DNA from: Flaccisagitta enflata
Taxonomy: Eukaryota; Chaetognatha; Sagittoidea; Aphragmophora
NCBI GenBank assembly: GCA_965153355.1
Contig: OZ231126.1
Coordinates: forward strand, 89,466,001 to 89,530,000
Direction: 5' to 3'
Length of the DNA: 64,000 nucleotides
The notes below the pieces were generated by a model. It saw only the letters and a list, made by a program, of their open reading frames with translations. It was not told the DNA's origin and ran no database searches. Numbering within the stretch: the first letter of the stretch is position 1; the number at the start of each line of letters is the position of its first letter. A program made the translations under genes and the position numbers. This document shows positions 21,101 to 32,134 of this stretch, one piece after another.

Positions 21101-22069
21101 ATTTTTCAATTTTAGTAATATTAGTAAAAATAATTAATGAGGAAGGAGTTTACAATAACGCCCCTCAATTTTTTATGTAATTTTTGCATAATATTGATAA
21201 AATAGCATTTTTTTAAAAAATAAAAAGAAATTTTTCCTATAATAAAAGGTTTTGAAAATGATTGGGAAAAACATGATTTCTTAATGATATCATAGTGCTT
21301 TCCTGGTGATTTTCAAAATCTCTTCAAACCATGCAGTGAAGGACACTTTTGAAGTGTGCCCCACCTGTACTTGCGTCTTGGAGATTATATACATATATAT
21401 AAATTTATATATATGTATATATGGGGCGAAACCCTTTTTTTGGGTACAGGACTCCAACTGATGACCAGAAGCTGGGTGGTTTGTTGTGTTATTAATTATA
21501 TTTTCAAAAAAATTTTTTCTTTTTTTGGACATGTACAAAAACTTTTTACCCCTCATGGAGACCTATCATCCCATGATATATCTTCTCTGAAGATGAAGGC
21601 TTTTTCCCTTTAATCACTAAGAAATGAAAATAACCTTAACCAAATATAGTAGAAATTCACCTATATCCCACCCCCCTAATAGATTTAAGGGACTCAACTG
21701 GGGGAATGCGGACACCTGGCCCCCCTTTTTTCTATTAGGTAAAATTTTAACCAAATTTGGGCTGAGTTGATGGTCCCGATCAATGCCAGAAGACAGCTCT
21801 AACAATACCCTTACCCTAGAATATATTGTATCTCATGAAATACACTAAAAAAGTTTTTAAGATAGAAAAAATATGATACATTTAGTAAAAAGTATATACC
21901 TAAGGAATTTTGATAGTGTTTCAAAAAACCATATTTTAGGTATGTATGTGTATGTAATGGAAGCTTACACTATATAAATGTCCATATTCTTTTCAATTTT
22001 GCTTTAGATTTTTATTTTGATTTTGGTAATTGTATGAGTTTTTTCTAGGATGAATTGTTGCACATGTCA
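18131..22069 (+). mobile_element. Naiad PLE copy 3 (full length, end of array)
   Basis: Full-length unit like copy 2. Its 3' end is the right border of the array: after CACATGTCA the sequence passes directly into family X sequence (TCATACTTTTTGC…), so the terminal TCA may be shared with the target. A T-run just after the ORF stop is longer than in the other copies. Confidence 0.9.
18245..20989 (+). CDS. Naiad-type Penelope-like element polyprotein, N-terminal GIY-YIG endonuclease + RT (copy 3)
   Basis: Second intact 914-codon ORF, same length and domain order as copy 2, with all GIY-YIG, CxC and RT motifs preserved. I see about eight amino-acid differences from copy 2: Asp to Asn near residues 116 and 121, Ile to Asn near 124, Asp to Glu near 220, Tyr to Cys in the CK(Y/C)FYIK segment, Ile to Phe before motif B, and Lys to Asn near 880. 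None hits a catalytic residue. Retention of two complete frames at this identity suggests recent insertion and possible activity. The product would nick target DNA with the GIY-YIG domain and prime cDNA synthesis there, acting in the nucleus. The distance from the upstream stop to this ATG is 1,222 bp in both intercopy regions. Confidence 0.95.
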   Translation: MANETHIKKCNGRQCGTCPFLEEAQFFHSNSTGQRFKPSLADQSFLNCKSENVIYMIFCKVCNIQYIGETKQKLIRRFSNHKTNINGKKSGQVVHKHFEESGHGISNLRVIPIESINKDNVNLQNLNEVQKDKAITKYRQDREKFWISKLQTAYPLGLNITVKGVGDFNVSQGQYQNFEGRRRRKNKKHSRRKPKRLRNNIGISLDFIKRKHIELREKDNYIHFFKTFLYGLPRNHLQTLQINAKQDSLLDDRLRDMINMISHQKLFQPVQTYNKKDRDFYHIQFRDKGLDHINISQILRNNSVTDKIPIYFIDKEPPIIGYKFNRSIAGNIFNYKESLSEESIGNFENGDIQCSCQNSIYRNDHHGHIITGNLEIIQNSRLRKIFKKGPKYRLPQKIDWTEDKNLIINFLNSYIDNWTAKEKKQGNTLVKKEVLGPWKKEILRIVDNKITRGKILFKRTWSQKLDGDLATELGKLKKDFVITVADKAQNNILFTCKCFYIKSLKEELTRPGQLTYQLTDKGQNDINRDIINFSKNKGIKVPEEMGDLPLIYWIPKMHKNPIGNRFIAGSKFCSIKMLSKHFSKALKLILNHMKLYNRTVFERTGLNCFWILDNSLEFLEKMKSERIDHMETYDFSTLYTALPHGEIKRKFSTIFQKVFNREARPYISFNLQGAYFSFTKVNRYSFRSEDMQEILEFILDNIYVRYGKDVYKQVIGIPIGLDSGQDIANLLLYSYESDYVGEISKIDLSLARKFRLNGRYIDDLFVANFPTFRDHIYRMYPRDLEIKLESNNTLELTYLDLKIKSENSILNFSVYDKRDDFSFDIVNFPFIDSCIPKKSALGVFYSQLIRYARLSSKYADFLIRSNLLVIKLMTQGYRNNELKKLTSRFFRNKQDILTKYNIPNLEDFLKSVFH

Positions 22070-22558
22070 TCATACTTTTTGCGTTATTTTCCGGACAATA
22101 ATGGTGCAAGAATGCTTTAAAAGGACAAATTGTCTCCATAGTCACTTGGTGTATACAATCTTATCATATTCTGACCTCAAAAGTAATTTTAAGTATGGAA
22201 GTCATATGAGCAAAGCAAGTAAATCAAGGTTTTTAATAAAATTTTTCTTACATTTTTTTTGTTTGTTTTTGCCATTGAAAAAAAAAAGGGAAATTTTGCA
22301 TTTTCAAAAATATAGTTCTCTTTGTATTTGATTTTGGAAAAGAACTATTCTTATTTTTCCATTTTCTATGCAATCTTAGAATTTCAACGGGCCTCTTGTT
22401 AGTTACCAAAGATGAAATTTTCAGTAATATGCAATATATTTTCTGTATTCATTTTAGCTGTATTTGGTTCTATTTCATGCTCGAATGCAACTTATGCAAA
22501 AAAATATCAATTATGATATATCATTTTCAAAGACATCGCAAGCACTGCGGTGATAATC

Positions 22559-22713
22559 AATGCTGGAGTTAGGACTATGGGCAGTCAGTGCTAAGTAGAA
22601 GAAAACAAGAAGTTTTTTTCCAAATTTTCACATAATATGCTATATGCATCATCAGGGAACAGAGAGAGTTCTTCTACTTAGCACTGACTGCCCATAGTCC
22701 TAACTCCAGCATT
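22559..22713. mobile_element. 155-bp inverted-repeat element with perfect 45-bp arms
   Basis: The left arm (22,559-22,603, AATGCTGGAGTTAGGACTAT…) is the exact reverse complement of the right arm (22,669-22,713). It lies inside family X copy 1. The X sequence AATTATGATATATC appears both ~36 bp before the left arm (22,509) and directly after the right arm, so the inserted segment is probably larger than the arms. Arm identity implies a young insertion or gene conversion. Confidence 0.8.
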
Positions 22714-22831
22714 AATTATGATATATCTTAATGATTACTTTAATTTAATCATTTAGTTTCAATAATTTTCAATTTTTGACTTTAGCTCCTGTTGAAACAC
22801 AAATGTTGCCTTCGGAAGAACGCCGTCTTAC

Positions 22832-23360
22832 CCTCATCCATATACCAGCTCCTATTTCCCCGAATCCAATTCTCATTTATTCCTCCATATCCCATTTCCA
22901 CCAATTCTTATTACTCTCATAGCCATATCCCGATTCATAGTTTCCCCATTCATTCCCCATCTCTCTTCCAAACTTTATTTTCCACAATACCTTTTAACCA
23001 TCATCCATATTCCGATCCATGTCCCCCCCCCCACTCATCCCCTATCCATCTTCCTTTCCTCATTTTTCCACAATTACCTTCAACCCTCACTCATATTCCA
23101 CTCCGTAGTTTCCCCACTCATTCCCCATCCATCTCCCACCCTCTCTTCCCACCTCCCCCCCCAAAAGCTGCAATCGCGTTACCGCTTCACCGAATTTTCC
23201 CTCCTTTTTCGTCGAATGGAATCCGGAATAACGCAGAAAAAAGTCCTTTCTTGCATATTACGCCGTGTTGCGTTTTAGCAAAAAAAGCCAGATAAGATTT
23301 CGTCACGCGTTGGATTATTACTTCAGGCTTCGAGCTCGAGGTCAGCCACCCCGCATTTGG
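22832..23360. other. C/T-rich unique sequence
   Basis: Irregular repeats of CCATATCC, CATTCCCCAT and CATCCAT words between 22,850 and 23,150. No gene recognised; the 167-codon frame follows from the pyrimidine bias. Confidence 0.5.
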
Positions 23361-23362
23361 GC

Positions 23363-23450
23363 TATGCCTTTGCCTTTGCCTTTGCCTTTGCCTTTGCCTT
23401 TGCCTTTGCCTTTGCCTTTGCCTTTGCCTTTGCCCTCGCCTTTGCCTTTG
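23363..23450. repeat. (TTTGCC)n hexanucleotide tract
   Basis: About 14 units, one variant (CTCGCC). Confidence 0.95.
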
Positions 23451-24341
23451 GCTCATGTGAGTTTCCGCGTCGCGCTTCCGTGCAAAAGTTGCAACTGGAA
23501 TCGAGAAAGAGAATATTATTTTCTTTTAGGCCGCTCTCGAGGTTGTGGAGAGGAGAAAGAGATTCGAAAGGTGTCAGAGGAGTGAGAGCTGTAGCCGAGT
23601 TAGTGATGCGAAAGTGGTGAGAGGAGTGAGAGGAGTGAGAGCCGTTGCTGAGTAAATGCCGCTACTGTTGTAAGAGGAACAAGGGAGAGCTGGTCAAAGG
23701 GGCTTAAAAAAGTTGAGAGGCCATTTAGTATGTAAGTTAGCCCAAGATAGTAAGATCATAGCCCTGCAATACCAGACGCAGGGCCGTGGAGAGAAATGGC
23801 GAGCCCCCCCTCTGCCCCTTATGGCCGGGCCCCCCTACCCCCCCCCCGTCACTCTTTAAAATATCATTTTCGTGTCATTATTATGTATAAGTGCTCTGTC
23901 CAGACGTCCATGGCCTTCATACCTTCACAAGAAACGACACGAGCACCAATAAAAAGCTCGAGCTTAACTTTTCCACCACAATACGAAACCTTTTCTGTGT
24001 TTAAACCATTTGACCCGATCAATTTATGAGCGATTCATTCATTTTCAAGTCATTATCTCATCACGTTGCAAAGTTGCCCCTTTTTCTCTCACCCATCATC
24101 AGTGCAACTGAATGCGATGAAATGAGCCCAAAGGCCTTTTCTTCCAATGTCCTGCGCAAATTTCTTTGACCAAGGAAGCATCGGTGCTCAGTGACCAATG
24201 AGACGGCATATACGCTCACTCCCTTCACTCCCTTCACTCTCATCACTCCCATCGCCATTGGCGACTGATTTGTGATGATGTCCGCGGAAAAAAGGTGAAT
24301 GAAAAAGAATAAAGGAAAAAACAAAGAAAAAGAATGAAACA

Positions 24342-24590
24342 AAAGTCGCAAATGCGTTATATGGTCAGCGGTACCCGATGCCCCTAAGTGATTGTATGTG
24401 GGAATGAGATGATGAGAGGGGCACTGGCCTTGGAGGGGTCAATGACCTATGATTCCACATAGGACAATTTCCTCCAGTGTGAGAAGCTGGTTAGGGGGAA
24501 TGGACGGAAAATGGAAACTGGAGAAAATTGCCCTAGATGTGGAGTCAAAGGTCATCAGCCCCTCCGGGGCCGCTGTTCAAAAACAGACCT
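24342..24590 (+). mobile_element. HINE-like repeat, subfamily C2, short copy
   Basis: AGTCGCAAATGCGTTATATGG and GGTCAGCGGTACCCG at the left; GACCTATGATTCCACATAGG pairs with GATGTGGAGTCAAAGGTC; end CCGGGGCCGCTG. No long minisatellite inside. Confidence 0.6.
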
Positions 24591-24627
24591 TGCGCTCCAT
24601 TCGAATGGATGGCGTATGGATGTGTGA

Positions 24628-24629
<2 letters not shown>

Positions 24630-24669
<40 letters not shown>
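24630..24669. repeat. (GA)n microsatellite
   Basis: Short tract followed by irregular GACAGA words to 24,730. A second (GA)n is at 27,749-27,806. Confidence 0.95.
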
Positions 24670-24670
<1 letters not shown>

Positions 24671-24779
24671 ATACTGACAGAGAAAGAGACAGAGAGATAG
24701 ACAGACAGAAAGACAGACAGACAGAGACCAAGTAGAGAGGCAGAGTAAGAAAGCTGTACAGAGAGACATTTAGACTAAC

Positions 24780-26330
24780 GAAACAAATACAGAAAGAGTC
24801 ACAGAATTGAACACAGAAAAAAGAGACGAAAGAACGAGAGAGAGAGAAAAAAAGAAGTAAAGAACTGAGAAGTCAATGGGGCATGAATGGAGGGAATGCA
24901 ATGAAAGCCATGAATAGAGATGACTTTTTTTCTTCTTCTGCGAATTCTATTGGGCGTCTTAGGTGGCCTTGATGGAGGAAAAAAGGGCAGAAGCTGCTTT
25001 TCATTGCTTCTTCTTCTTTTCCATTTTTTGGGGGAGGGTAAAGAATCGTCCTTGAACATTTAAGCCAGAACTTAGAAGGATAAAATGGGAAAACAGTTTC
25101 GGCGCGATGCCCACCGCGCTAACTGCACGGTATGCCAAATGTGATGATGTGTTTGAAGATTGATAACATTGTTGAAATTCAATATTTTTACGTTATTAAA
25201 CTTGCTTTCTGTATGACTTGCAACCAAAAAAAAACAAAATAATTGCTATTAGTGCTCTGCTTTGCTTTGCTGCTTGTTAGCAGACCTTTGTGGTTATTCC
25301 CGACCCAGCCCTGCCCCAAAGTCCTGCCTGCATAACAAAACTAGTCAGGTACTGGTTGTGCTGCAGATGTATTTTTGCATATCCTCAAGAGGGTATATCT
25401 ATAGCTTCGTAGATAGGTAAGTCTAGCTAGGTTGTCCATCCATTTTATCTTCATATCATATCTTAAACGTGTACCTTTTTTGGATATTTATTGACTTCGA
25501 TTGAATGAATTATAAAATTTGATAAGAAATCTAGTAAAAATCGTCAATTTGGGCGCGTAGTGCATGTTTGGTCATTTTGGTTGTCATCGTGATTCTGCCG
25601 AGAAATTCATTCATGGCCGCATTTTGAGCATCATGGTTAAGAAACACTTAACGTATTCCTTGACATAAAAAAAAATTCATTGGGATGGTAGGATGGTACG
25701 AATGATTTTTTGATGATGGTAAATTGGTGATTATAATCTTGATATTGATGATGAAATTATAAAAGGATGCTATTGACTGAAGCTTAAGCCAATGGCTACC
25801 ACTTCGACTTAAATCACAACTACAACAACAAATCTACTGCATAAGATTTTTTTTCCTCCGTTAATGGAGCTAATCAATTCATCCTGTGTGAATATGTATA
25901 TCACAATTCGCTATCAATACTATAAGCGTAACCACTTCTTCTCAAGCGAATATTTTTCCGCGGCAAATCCTATAACTTTCTATCGCGAATCGTAATATTT
26001 GGATCCATACCAAATTGTTTCACCCTTAACAATGAATCCCGGACCCAGGTATCACGGTTTACACAGTGTCATCATTAACGGTACATGTATTACTGTGGTA
26101 AATGAAGGCATGCAGAAGCGGTCGATTTTCACGCTGCTCCCACCTCTTTCCCTTCCGCTTCCGCTTCTATTTTGCAGTTTGAATACGTACTCATAATAGT
26201 AGGTTTCCAAGAAACTAGGAGGGTGAGCCACTCCCATATCCCTAATCAAAATCAAAGGACGGAGATTCACTGCGTGTCTTTGTGGGCTACAGTATAACTA
26301 TAACAATGATACGAATTGTAAAATGGTCTC
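24780..26330. other. Intergenic sequence without recognised features
   Basis: Mixed composition, purine-rich at 24,780-24,870, A/T-rich after 25,140. No conserved motif or repeat recognised. Confidence 0.5.
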
Positions 26331-26339
26331 CGCGTCTAA

Positions 26340-26576
26340 GGGCGTGTTTCTAGTGACGACAAAAAGCGTGTTTGTTCCCATTGAACCCGTTTACAGCGTG
26401 AATATATATTCAAGAATTCAACAGTCCCATGAGAGAGTGAGTGGGCCCGTGAATGGAGCGAAGCGAGTGGAGCGCCGCAGAGCCAGTGAGTGGAGTGAGC
26501 AGTGCGAGCGAACGAACGTAGCGAGCGACCGAGTGGCCCGTTAAAAACGCGATTGTGTGCGACTTGAAACGCGCCC
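26340..26576. mobile_element. Harbinger-like MITE (family D), copy 1, 237 bp
   Basis: Termini GGGCGTGTTTC and GAAACGCGCCC are flanked by TAA on both sides, the TWA-type target of PIF/Harbinger elements. The interior is rich in short GCGAG-type words (GCGAAGCGAGTGGAGC…), unlike its A/T-rich surroundings. Confidence 0.75.
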
Positions 26577-26788
26577 TAAGAAGTCGGAAGCTCCAAGACT
26601 CACTTCTAGCAGTTTTCCTCACTCTAATTAACTCGTTGCACCAAGACGCAGTTTGAGATTAACTAGGTCAAATTAAAGGGTCGACGTTGCGAGGTCATCG
26701 ACCGAGAGGTCACTTCCATGGGTCACTTGCAACGGTCAAATCAAAGATGAGGTTTTTTCTTTGCAATTCTGCGACTTGATAAAAAAAA

Positions 26789-27124
26789 AACAAGGCCAAC
26801 ACCTATAAGTCGCGTGTGGGACATAGATAATTTAGGCTGACATGAATTGACCATAAATGACTCAAGATGACTTAAAATGACTTAACAATGCACAAAATGA
26901 TGTAAAATAACTTAAATGACTAAATTGACCTAACTGACTTAAGTGACTTAATATCACTTAAAATCACTTAAAATCACTTAGAATGACTAAGAATGACTTA
27001 GATTGACATAGAATGACTTAGAATGACTAAAAATGACCTATAAGTATTAAAAAAAGTAAAGTTTGACAGACCGACCGACGGACGGACAAAGCGGGTTGTA
27101 GAGTCGCGTGCACGCGACTAAAAA
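26789..27124 (+). mobile_element. HINE-like repeat, subfamily A2, unexpanded copy
   Basis: AACAAGGCCAACACCTATAA, GTCGCGTGTGG, then irregular AAAATGACTTA words (26,850-27,045), GACC(GACG)n and the hairpin AGTCGCGTGCACGCGACT plus AAAAAA. The AAAATGAC words are the complement of the GTCATTTT core amplified at 9.84 kb. Confidence 0.75.
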
Positions 27125-27746
27125 AAAGAAAAAAGGAAAGGGAATCACGTTGTGGCGGACCAACATTCATCGGTCTTTTTATTTTACTTGATTTTGTTCA
27201 TATGATGGATATCTGCTGATAACAAACTGTTTGTATTTTCATATATATTTTCATATAATAGTAGATATTGAAAAAGAAACACGCGTAACTTTAGTTATTT
27301 TTTTTTTTTTTACATGTGTGAGATACATTGTGTTTTTAGAAGCGTCCTCGCATTGCTATGAGAGGGTCTGCGTGTCCGTCCATCTGTCTATTGGTTCGAC
27401 CGTCTGTCCGTCCATTGCGTTGGTCCGTCCGTTACGCCTGATATAACCATGTTTCTCGGCTGTTTTTTTGCCACGATGAGATCTTAAACTAAAGGAAATA
27501 ATTGACAAAGATGTTTTGTAACTTTGCTACTCTGTTGTTTTACGCAGTACATGTCCACCAACATCGTCTAAAAGCGTTGCTCAAACGAAAAAGAAAAAAA
27601 CTACTGTCGGACGTTACGAGGCTAAACGCAAAGTTTGCTGTTAGGCGGCTGGGTTTCATTATCACTACCCAGGACCAACTTTATCGCTCCTAATCGCAAT
27701 TTGAAGGTCAATTTTCTCATTTAAAGTCTCCTAGAGTAGAGAAGAG

Positions 27747-27814
<68 letters not shown>

Positions 27815-28848
27815 CAACAGACAATTACATAAACAGACCGGTCAGTGGACAAATGGAATCAGCATATATCGAAATACTTTCCACTTTACTTGAATCTTCC
27901 CAAGTCATTAGTACTATGTTTTGTTCACAGTTGTTCCCGTGGTCATCAACTGCGTACATTTTCAAAAGAAATACCTTTTTAGTCGCAACTCTATAAGCGG
28001 ATATCTGTCCGTACTTCCGTTGGTGTTTGCGCACTTATCGAATGGTGTCAAAACGCGCATTTCCACCCCTGCCCACCCCCCTGTCCGTGACAATATTGTA
28101 ACCCTCCCTTTTTTTTTTCCATTACTCCACCAAAGGCAAAGCTGGACTTGGGACCGAACGTTTTCTTTGATTCAAGCTCACGCGCGCGCAAACAAACTTC
28201 ATTTCAATGTACTCTGACTCTGAGTCAATGTACTCCTGACTCAGTCCTGAGGCCCGATGATTCTGTATTTACCATAGTCCTTTCATTCTGCTCCATTTTC
28301 TGCTCCTCTTCCTCCTACTGCTCCTCTTCCCCCTACTGCTCCTCTTCCTCCTACTGCTCCTCTTCAGACAACACATCCAACCTATTTTCATCCATCTCCT
28401 ACCATTTCTTCCCCCCTTTCCCCCACTCCTCAACCAACCAACCAACCAACCAACCAACCAACCAACCCACCAACCGATAAATATTTCTTGATTAGGTTAG
28501 CTCATCAACCAAGTTGTAATGCTGTCAGTAGGTATAGGTGTCCAGGATATGAATCAGTATACAAAAGTACAAATCTTGACTTATCTTTAAAATCCCATGA
28601 CGAAAACATCGGCCGACAGCAACCAATAGAGAGCTCCGTTTGTTTAAATGAAAATGATCAATGGAAATATCAATAGAATGAAGCTTTCCATGCCCTATCT
28701 TTTCCTGTGTTTTGCGTTTTGCGTCTTGCGTTTTTTCCACTCTTTCCCATTGTCTTAAGTGATTCCTTTTAGCTTACAATTGCAATTCCCTTTACTTTAC
28801 GTCTCATCATGTGACAGCGCTGTTGTGTTTTTGACGCCGGTAACCTCG

Positions 28849-29088
<240 letters not shown>

Positions 29089-29175
29089 GTCGCGTTGGCT
29101 GGCAGCCGATTTCTGGGCCGGCCACGCCTCCCTTCCGGTCCGGCACGAGACAAACACAACTCAAATTCGGCGTTC

Positions 29176-29478
29176 TTTTTAGATGCGTCCTCGCATCTCT
29201 ATAAGAGGGTCTGTCCGTCCGTCCGTCCGTCCGTCCATCCGTCCGTTGGTCCGTCCGTCCGTCTGTTACGCAAGTGCAAAAACCGCGTTTCTCGGCTGTT
29301 TTTGGCCACAATGAGATCCTATACTAAAACAAATGATCAACCAACATGTTTTGAGAGCCTCCTTTACTACTTAGTCATTTCACCCGTTTGTTTGTCCATC
29401 TGTCTCTCCATATATGTCCCATGATCAATGCACGCAGAGACACAGCTCGAACGCATCGTTGCCTGGTCGGGCTTGTTT
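29176..29478 (-). mobile_element. HINE-like repeat, subfamily B, reverse copy
   Basis: Reverse-oriented counterpart of 888-1,200: hairpin AGATGCGTCCTCGCATCT, (CGTC)n tract, GGCTGTTTTTGGCCAC, then GAACGCATCGTTGCC and GGTCGGGCTTGTTT. Fragments of the same subfamily are at 27,338-27,490 and 46,808-46,860. Confidence 0.7.
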
Positions 29479-29507
29479 ACGTTGCGTCCCTTGTGTCCCT
29501 GGCGGGG

Positions 29508-29795
<288 letters not shown>

Positions 29796-29799
29796 GTTA

Positions 29800-30400
29800 C
29801 CTTGGTTTTAGAACTGATTATTTCTTACCTATCTGACCTAAGTTGATGGGATTTTTGTGCGAAATAAAACTGCATCTACCATATGATTTTGAGAAAAGAA
29901 AATCGGATAAAGTCCGAGATCCGAAAAAGTCTGCGAGAAAAGCTTAAAACATATCCGACACCTCAGGCTGACACCCTGGTACAATTCATTCGCGGTTTAC
30001 AATACAATAGATGCGTTAAAACGTATTCTTGAGGGACATCAAAAGAAACGACATAATACTAGAAGCATATGTCATACATAATAATAGAAGGTTAAATAAA
30101 AAAAATCAAGCTTCACTTGGGAGCATGTCTAAGGACAAGACACAAGTTTGTCTTGTAGAAAAGCTGTTCTATTGCTAATATAGAAACTTACTGTGAAATG
30201 TTTATGGGGACTGATAGTGAAAGATCTAGTGCTGTAAAGGCCATAACCCGTGCAAGTGTCAAAAGAGAACAATATGATATGTAAGAAATGGCAGAAGAAT
30301 TGCCTCGAGAGAATCAGACGGCATCATGAAGGATCAAGCTGACTAAGCGTAATCTTAAGACGCTATTTCAAAAACTACCATGTGATTTGGATGCGTTTTC
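29800..30400. other. Unique sequence, nothing recognised
   Basis: A/T-rich with scattered stops in all frames. Confidence 0.5.
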
Positions 30401-30404
30401 ATCG

Positions 30405-30628
30405 AACAAGGCCGGATACACGGCTACCCCAGTCGCGTGCGGGTGGGCAGTGGCCATATTTGAGGTCACTTAGTAACTCGGGCAGGCGGAGTGAGGCCAA
30501 AGACCGCAAAAACCAAAAAAAAGTAAAGTGTGACGGACCGACGGACGGACGGACAGACGGACGGACGGACCAACGGACCGACGGACCGACAAACCGGGGT
30601 GTAGAGTCGCGTATCACGCGACTAAAAA
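30405..30628 (+). mobile_element. HINE-like repeat, subfamily A
   Basis: AACAAGGCCGGATACACGGC, CCAGTCGCGTGCGGGTGGGC, ATATTTGAGGTCACT, (GACG)n, GTAGAGTCGCGTATCACGCG and ACTAAAAA. It abuts the Kelch fragment. Confidence 0.8.
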
Positions 30629-30631
30629 TCA

Positions 30632-30790
30632 ACATTTATAACCTCCCAAATAAATAACGCACTCATTATTTCCTATTTGCATTTGGGCGGCCTTATGCAC
30701 CATCAATCCTCCGTCAGTCCCGCCAAATTCCGATGGAAGAGGCGCTTCCTCCTTCCATTCTGATTTGTCGGCGTCGAAGAGTTTCACTTG
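30632..30790 (-). pseudogene. Kelch-repeat coding fragment, downstream half
   Basis: The minus-strand frame reads VKLFDADKSEWKEEAPLP, then MVHKAAQM and VIYLGGY. (V)x(L/V)(Y/F)D…W….APLP followed by a small loop and IYxxGG is the classic Kelch blade pattern of beta-propeller proteins. It ends where a HINE-like repeat (30,405-30,628) begins, so the next blade is missing. Together with the 31.1-kb half it forms about one and a half blades. Such proteins commonly act as substrate adaptors or actin binders; no BTB or other domain is seen to choose between them. Confidence 0.45.
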
Positions 30791-30792
30791 GG

Positions 30793-31059
30793 GGGCGTTT
30801 CTAGTCAAAGACGATCGCGTTTTGAAAGGGCCACTCGGTCGCTCGCTACGTTCGTTCACTCGCACCGCTCACTCCGCTCACTCGCTTCGCAGCGCTCTGC
30901 TTCGCTACGCTCGCTTCACTCGCTCGCTCCGTTCACGGGCTCGCTCACTCACTTTGCTCACTCCCTCGTGGGACAGTTGAAATTCTTGAATATGTGTTCA
31001 CACTGTTATCGCGTTTCACGGGAACAAACGCGTTTTTGGCGCTCACTAGAAACACGCCC
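30793..31059. mobile_element. Harbinger-like MITE (family D), copy 2, inside a Kelch coding fragment
   Basis: Starts GGGCGTTTCTAGTC and ends CTAGAAACACGCCC, with the same GC-rich interior as the 26.3-kb copy in opposite orientation. Flanking target duplication is not clear. It separates two halves of a Kelch-like reading frame on the minus strand. Confidence 0.75.
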
Positions 31060-31060
31060 T

Positions 31061-31199
31061 CGGTTTGAGATGTTTCGGGGGAGACTTCCTTCCACCAAAA
31101 CAACTAAATCCCCCAAACCGCTTCTTACCTTTGCCGCGGCTTCAATTAGCTTCTCAGGGTCTTTGAACGTCATCGGGTAGATGGCCATTGCGGCCCTTT
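31061..31199 (-). pseudogene. Kelch-repeat coding fragment, upstream half
   Basis: On the minus strand the frame reads DPKRAAMAIYPMTFKDPEK, then LGDLVVLVEG and NISN. The hydrophobic VVLV followed by a turn resembles the strand and Gly pair of a Kelch repeat. The frame stops shortly after entering the family D MITE. GCAAAG|GTAAGA near 31,130 could be a splice donor, but the downstream half continues the Kelch pattern better if this exon is simply interrupted. Probably a dead or truncated gene copy. The parent gene cannot be named. Confidence 0.4.
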
Positions 31200-32130
31200 T
31201 AGGGTCTTAGTCAATTTGCTTGCTTTCTTTGATGTTGATAGCCACATAAAAAGTCACATCGAAGAGTTTGAATACGCTGCTTGATTGATTTGATTTGATT
31301 GATTGTAATTGCTCATGTGTGTGTTCATCGCATTATAACAAAGATTGTCATGGAGCAGTACCAAGGTACAAAAGGAAAATGGCATCTAAAATCTAAATAG
31401 TAACTCGATCCCAAAAAGGTGATAAACTTTTGAGCTAGATAATAAATCCATGAGATTATAAAACTAGAGTCCAAGAGCTTACCAGTGGTGCAATCCGCAT
31501 GTTTCTATTATATTTTGGTAAAATTTGAGAGCATTTCAAAGATGAAAGGGTAGAAGAAAAAATGAATTCTTCTTTTTTGCCATTTTTGAAAGTACATGAT
31601 CAACTTTAAACACATGGCATTTCTAAACGGTTTGACGCACAGAGACGAGACTGCGCTCAGATTGTAGATTTTTCGACATAGATTAAAATGTTTATAAATT
31701 TTGTTTACTTATCTCAACGGGAAGTTGAGCTATCTCTTGTTAAAGGTGTCGCCAAACATATTTCCTAGGTAGTATGGCGACTCTCACATTTGCTGAGACA
31801 GTTCCTTTGATCTTGGATGGAAAGACAAACACTTTCTTCACCTCGATATGGCGAGCTTGCAAGAAGAATTTCAATTTATCACTTGATGTTCCTCCTTTTA
31901 ATCGAGATACAGAGATTTCCCAAAAGTCGCACTTTTGAGGAGCAACTCCTTCCAGTTCTGGGGTCTCAAACGTATTGGAGTTACCTTTTTATTCTTTCTT
32001 TGATAGCCACCGGGAGTGGGATCGATTTGACTATATCATTTTTTTGTCAACCAAAACCTCAATATTCCGATAACTTTTTGTAACTTTTTTCTAGGAAACA
32101 AAATCAGAGATGTGATTAAAAGCCATTTAC
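31200..32130. other. Unique sequence upstream of the Kelch fragment
   Basis: Carries no further Kelch blades that I can see. The 88-codon frame at 31,817 has no recognised domain. Confidence 0.5.
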
Positions 32131-32134
32131 CTAA

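Larger units (their letters stand above)
12250..22827 (+). mobile_element. Family X element, copy 1, interrupted by the PLE array
   Basis: The left piece (12,250 to about 12,272, GACGGCAAATTTTTGAAGG…) and right piece (about 22,066-22,827, ending …TTCGGAAGAACGCCGTC) together make one family X element. Both ends are flanked by the 4-bp duplication TTAC (12,246-12,249 and 22,828-22,831). The inverted termini are imperfect, about 25 bp. The right piece holds the internal GAACTAT…ATAGTTC hairpin typical of X and a further 155-bp inverted-repeat insert. No transposase is encoded. Confidence 0.85.

Noticed and set aside
26340-26576. CpG-rich interior of family D as a promoter or CpG island
   Set aside because: The same interior occurs in three dispersed copies with transposon-like ends, so it belongs to the MITE.
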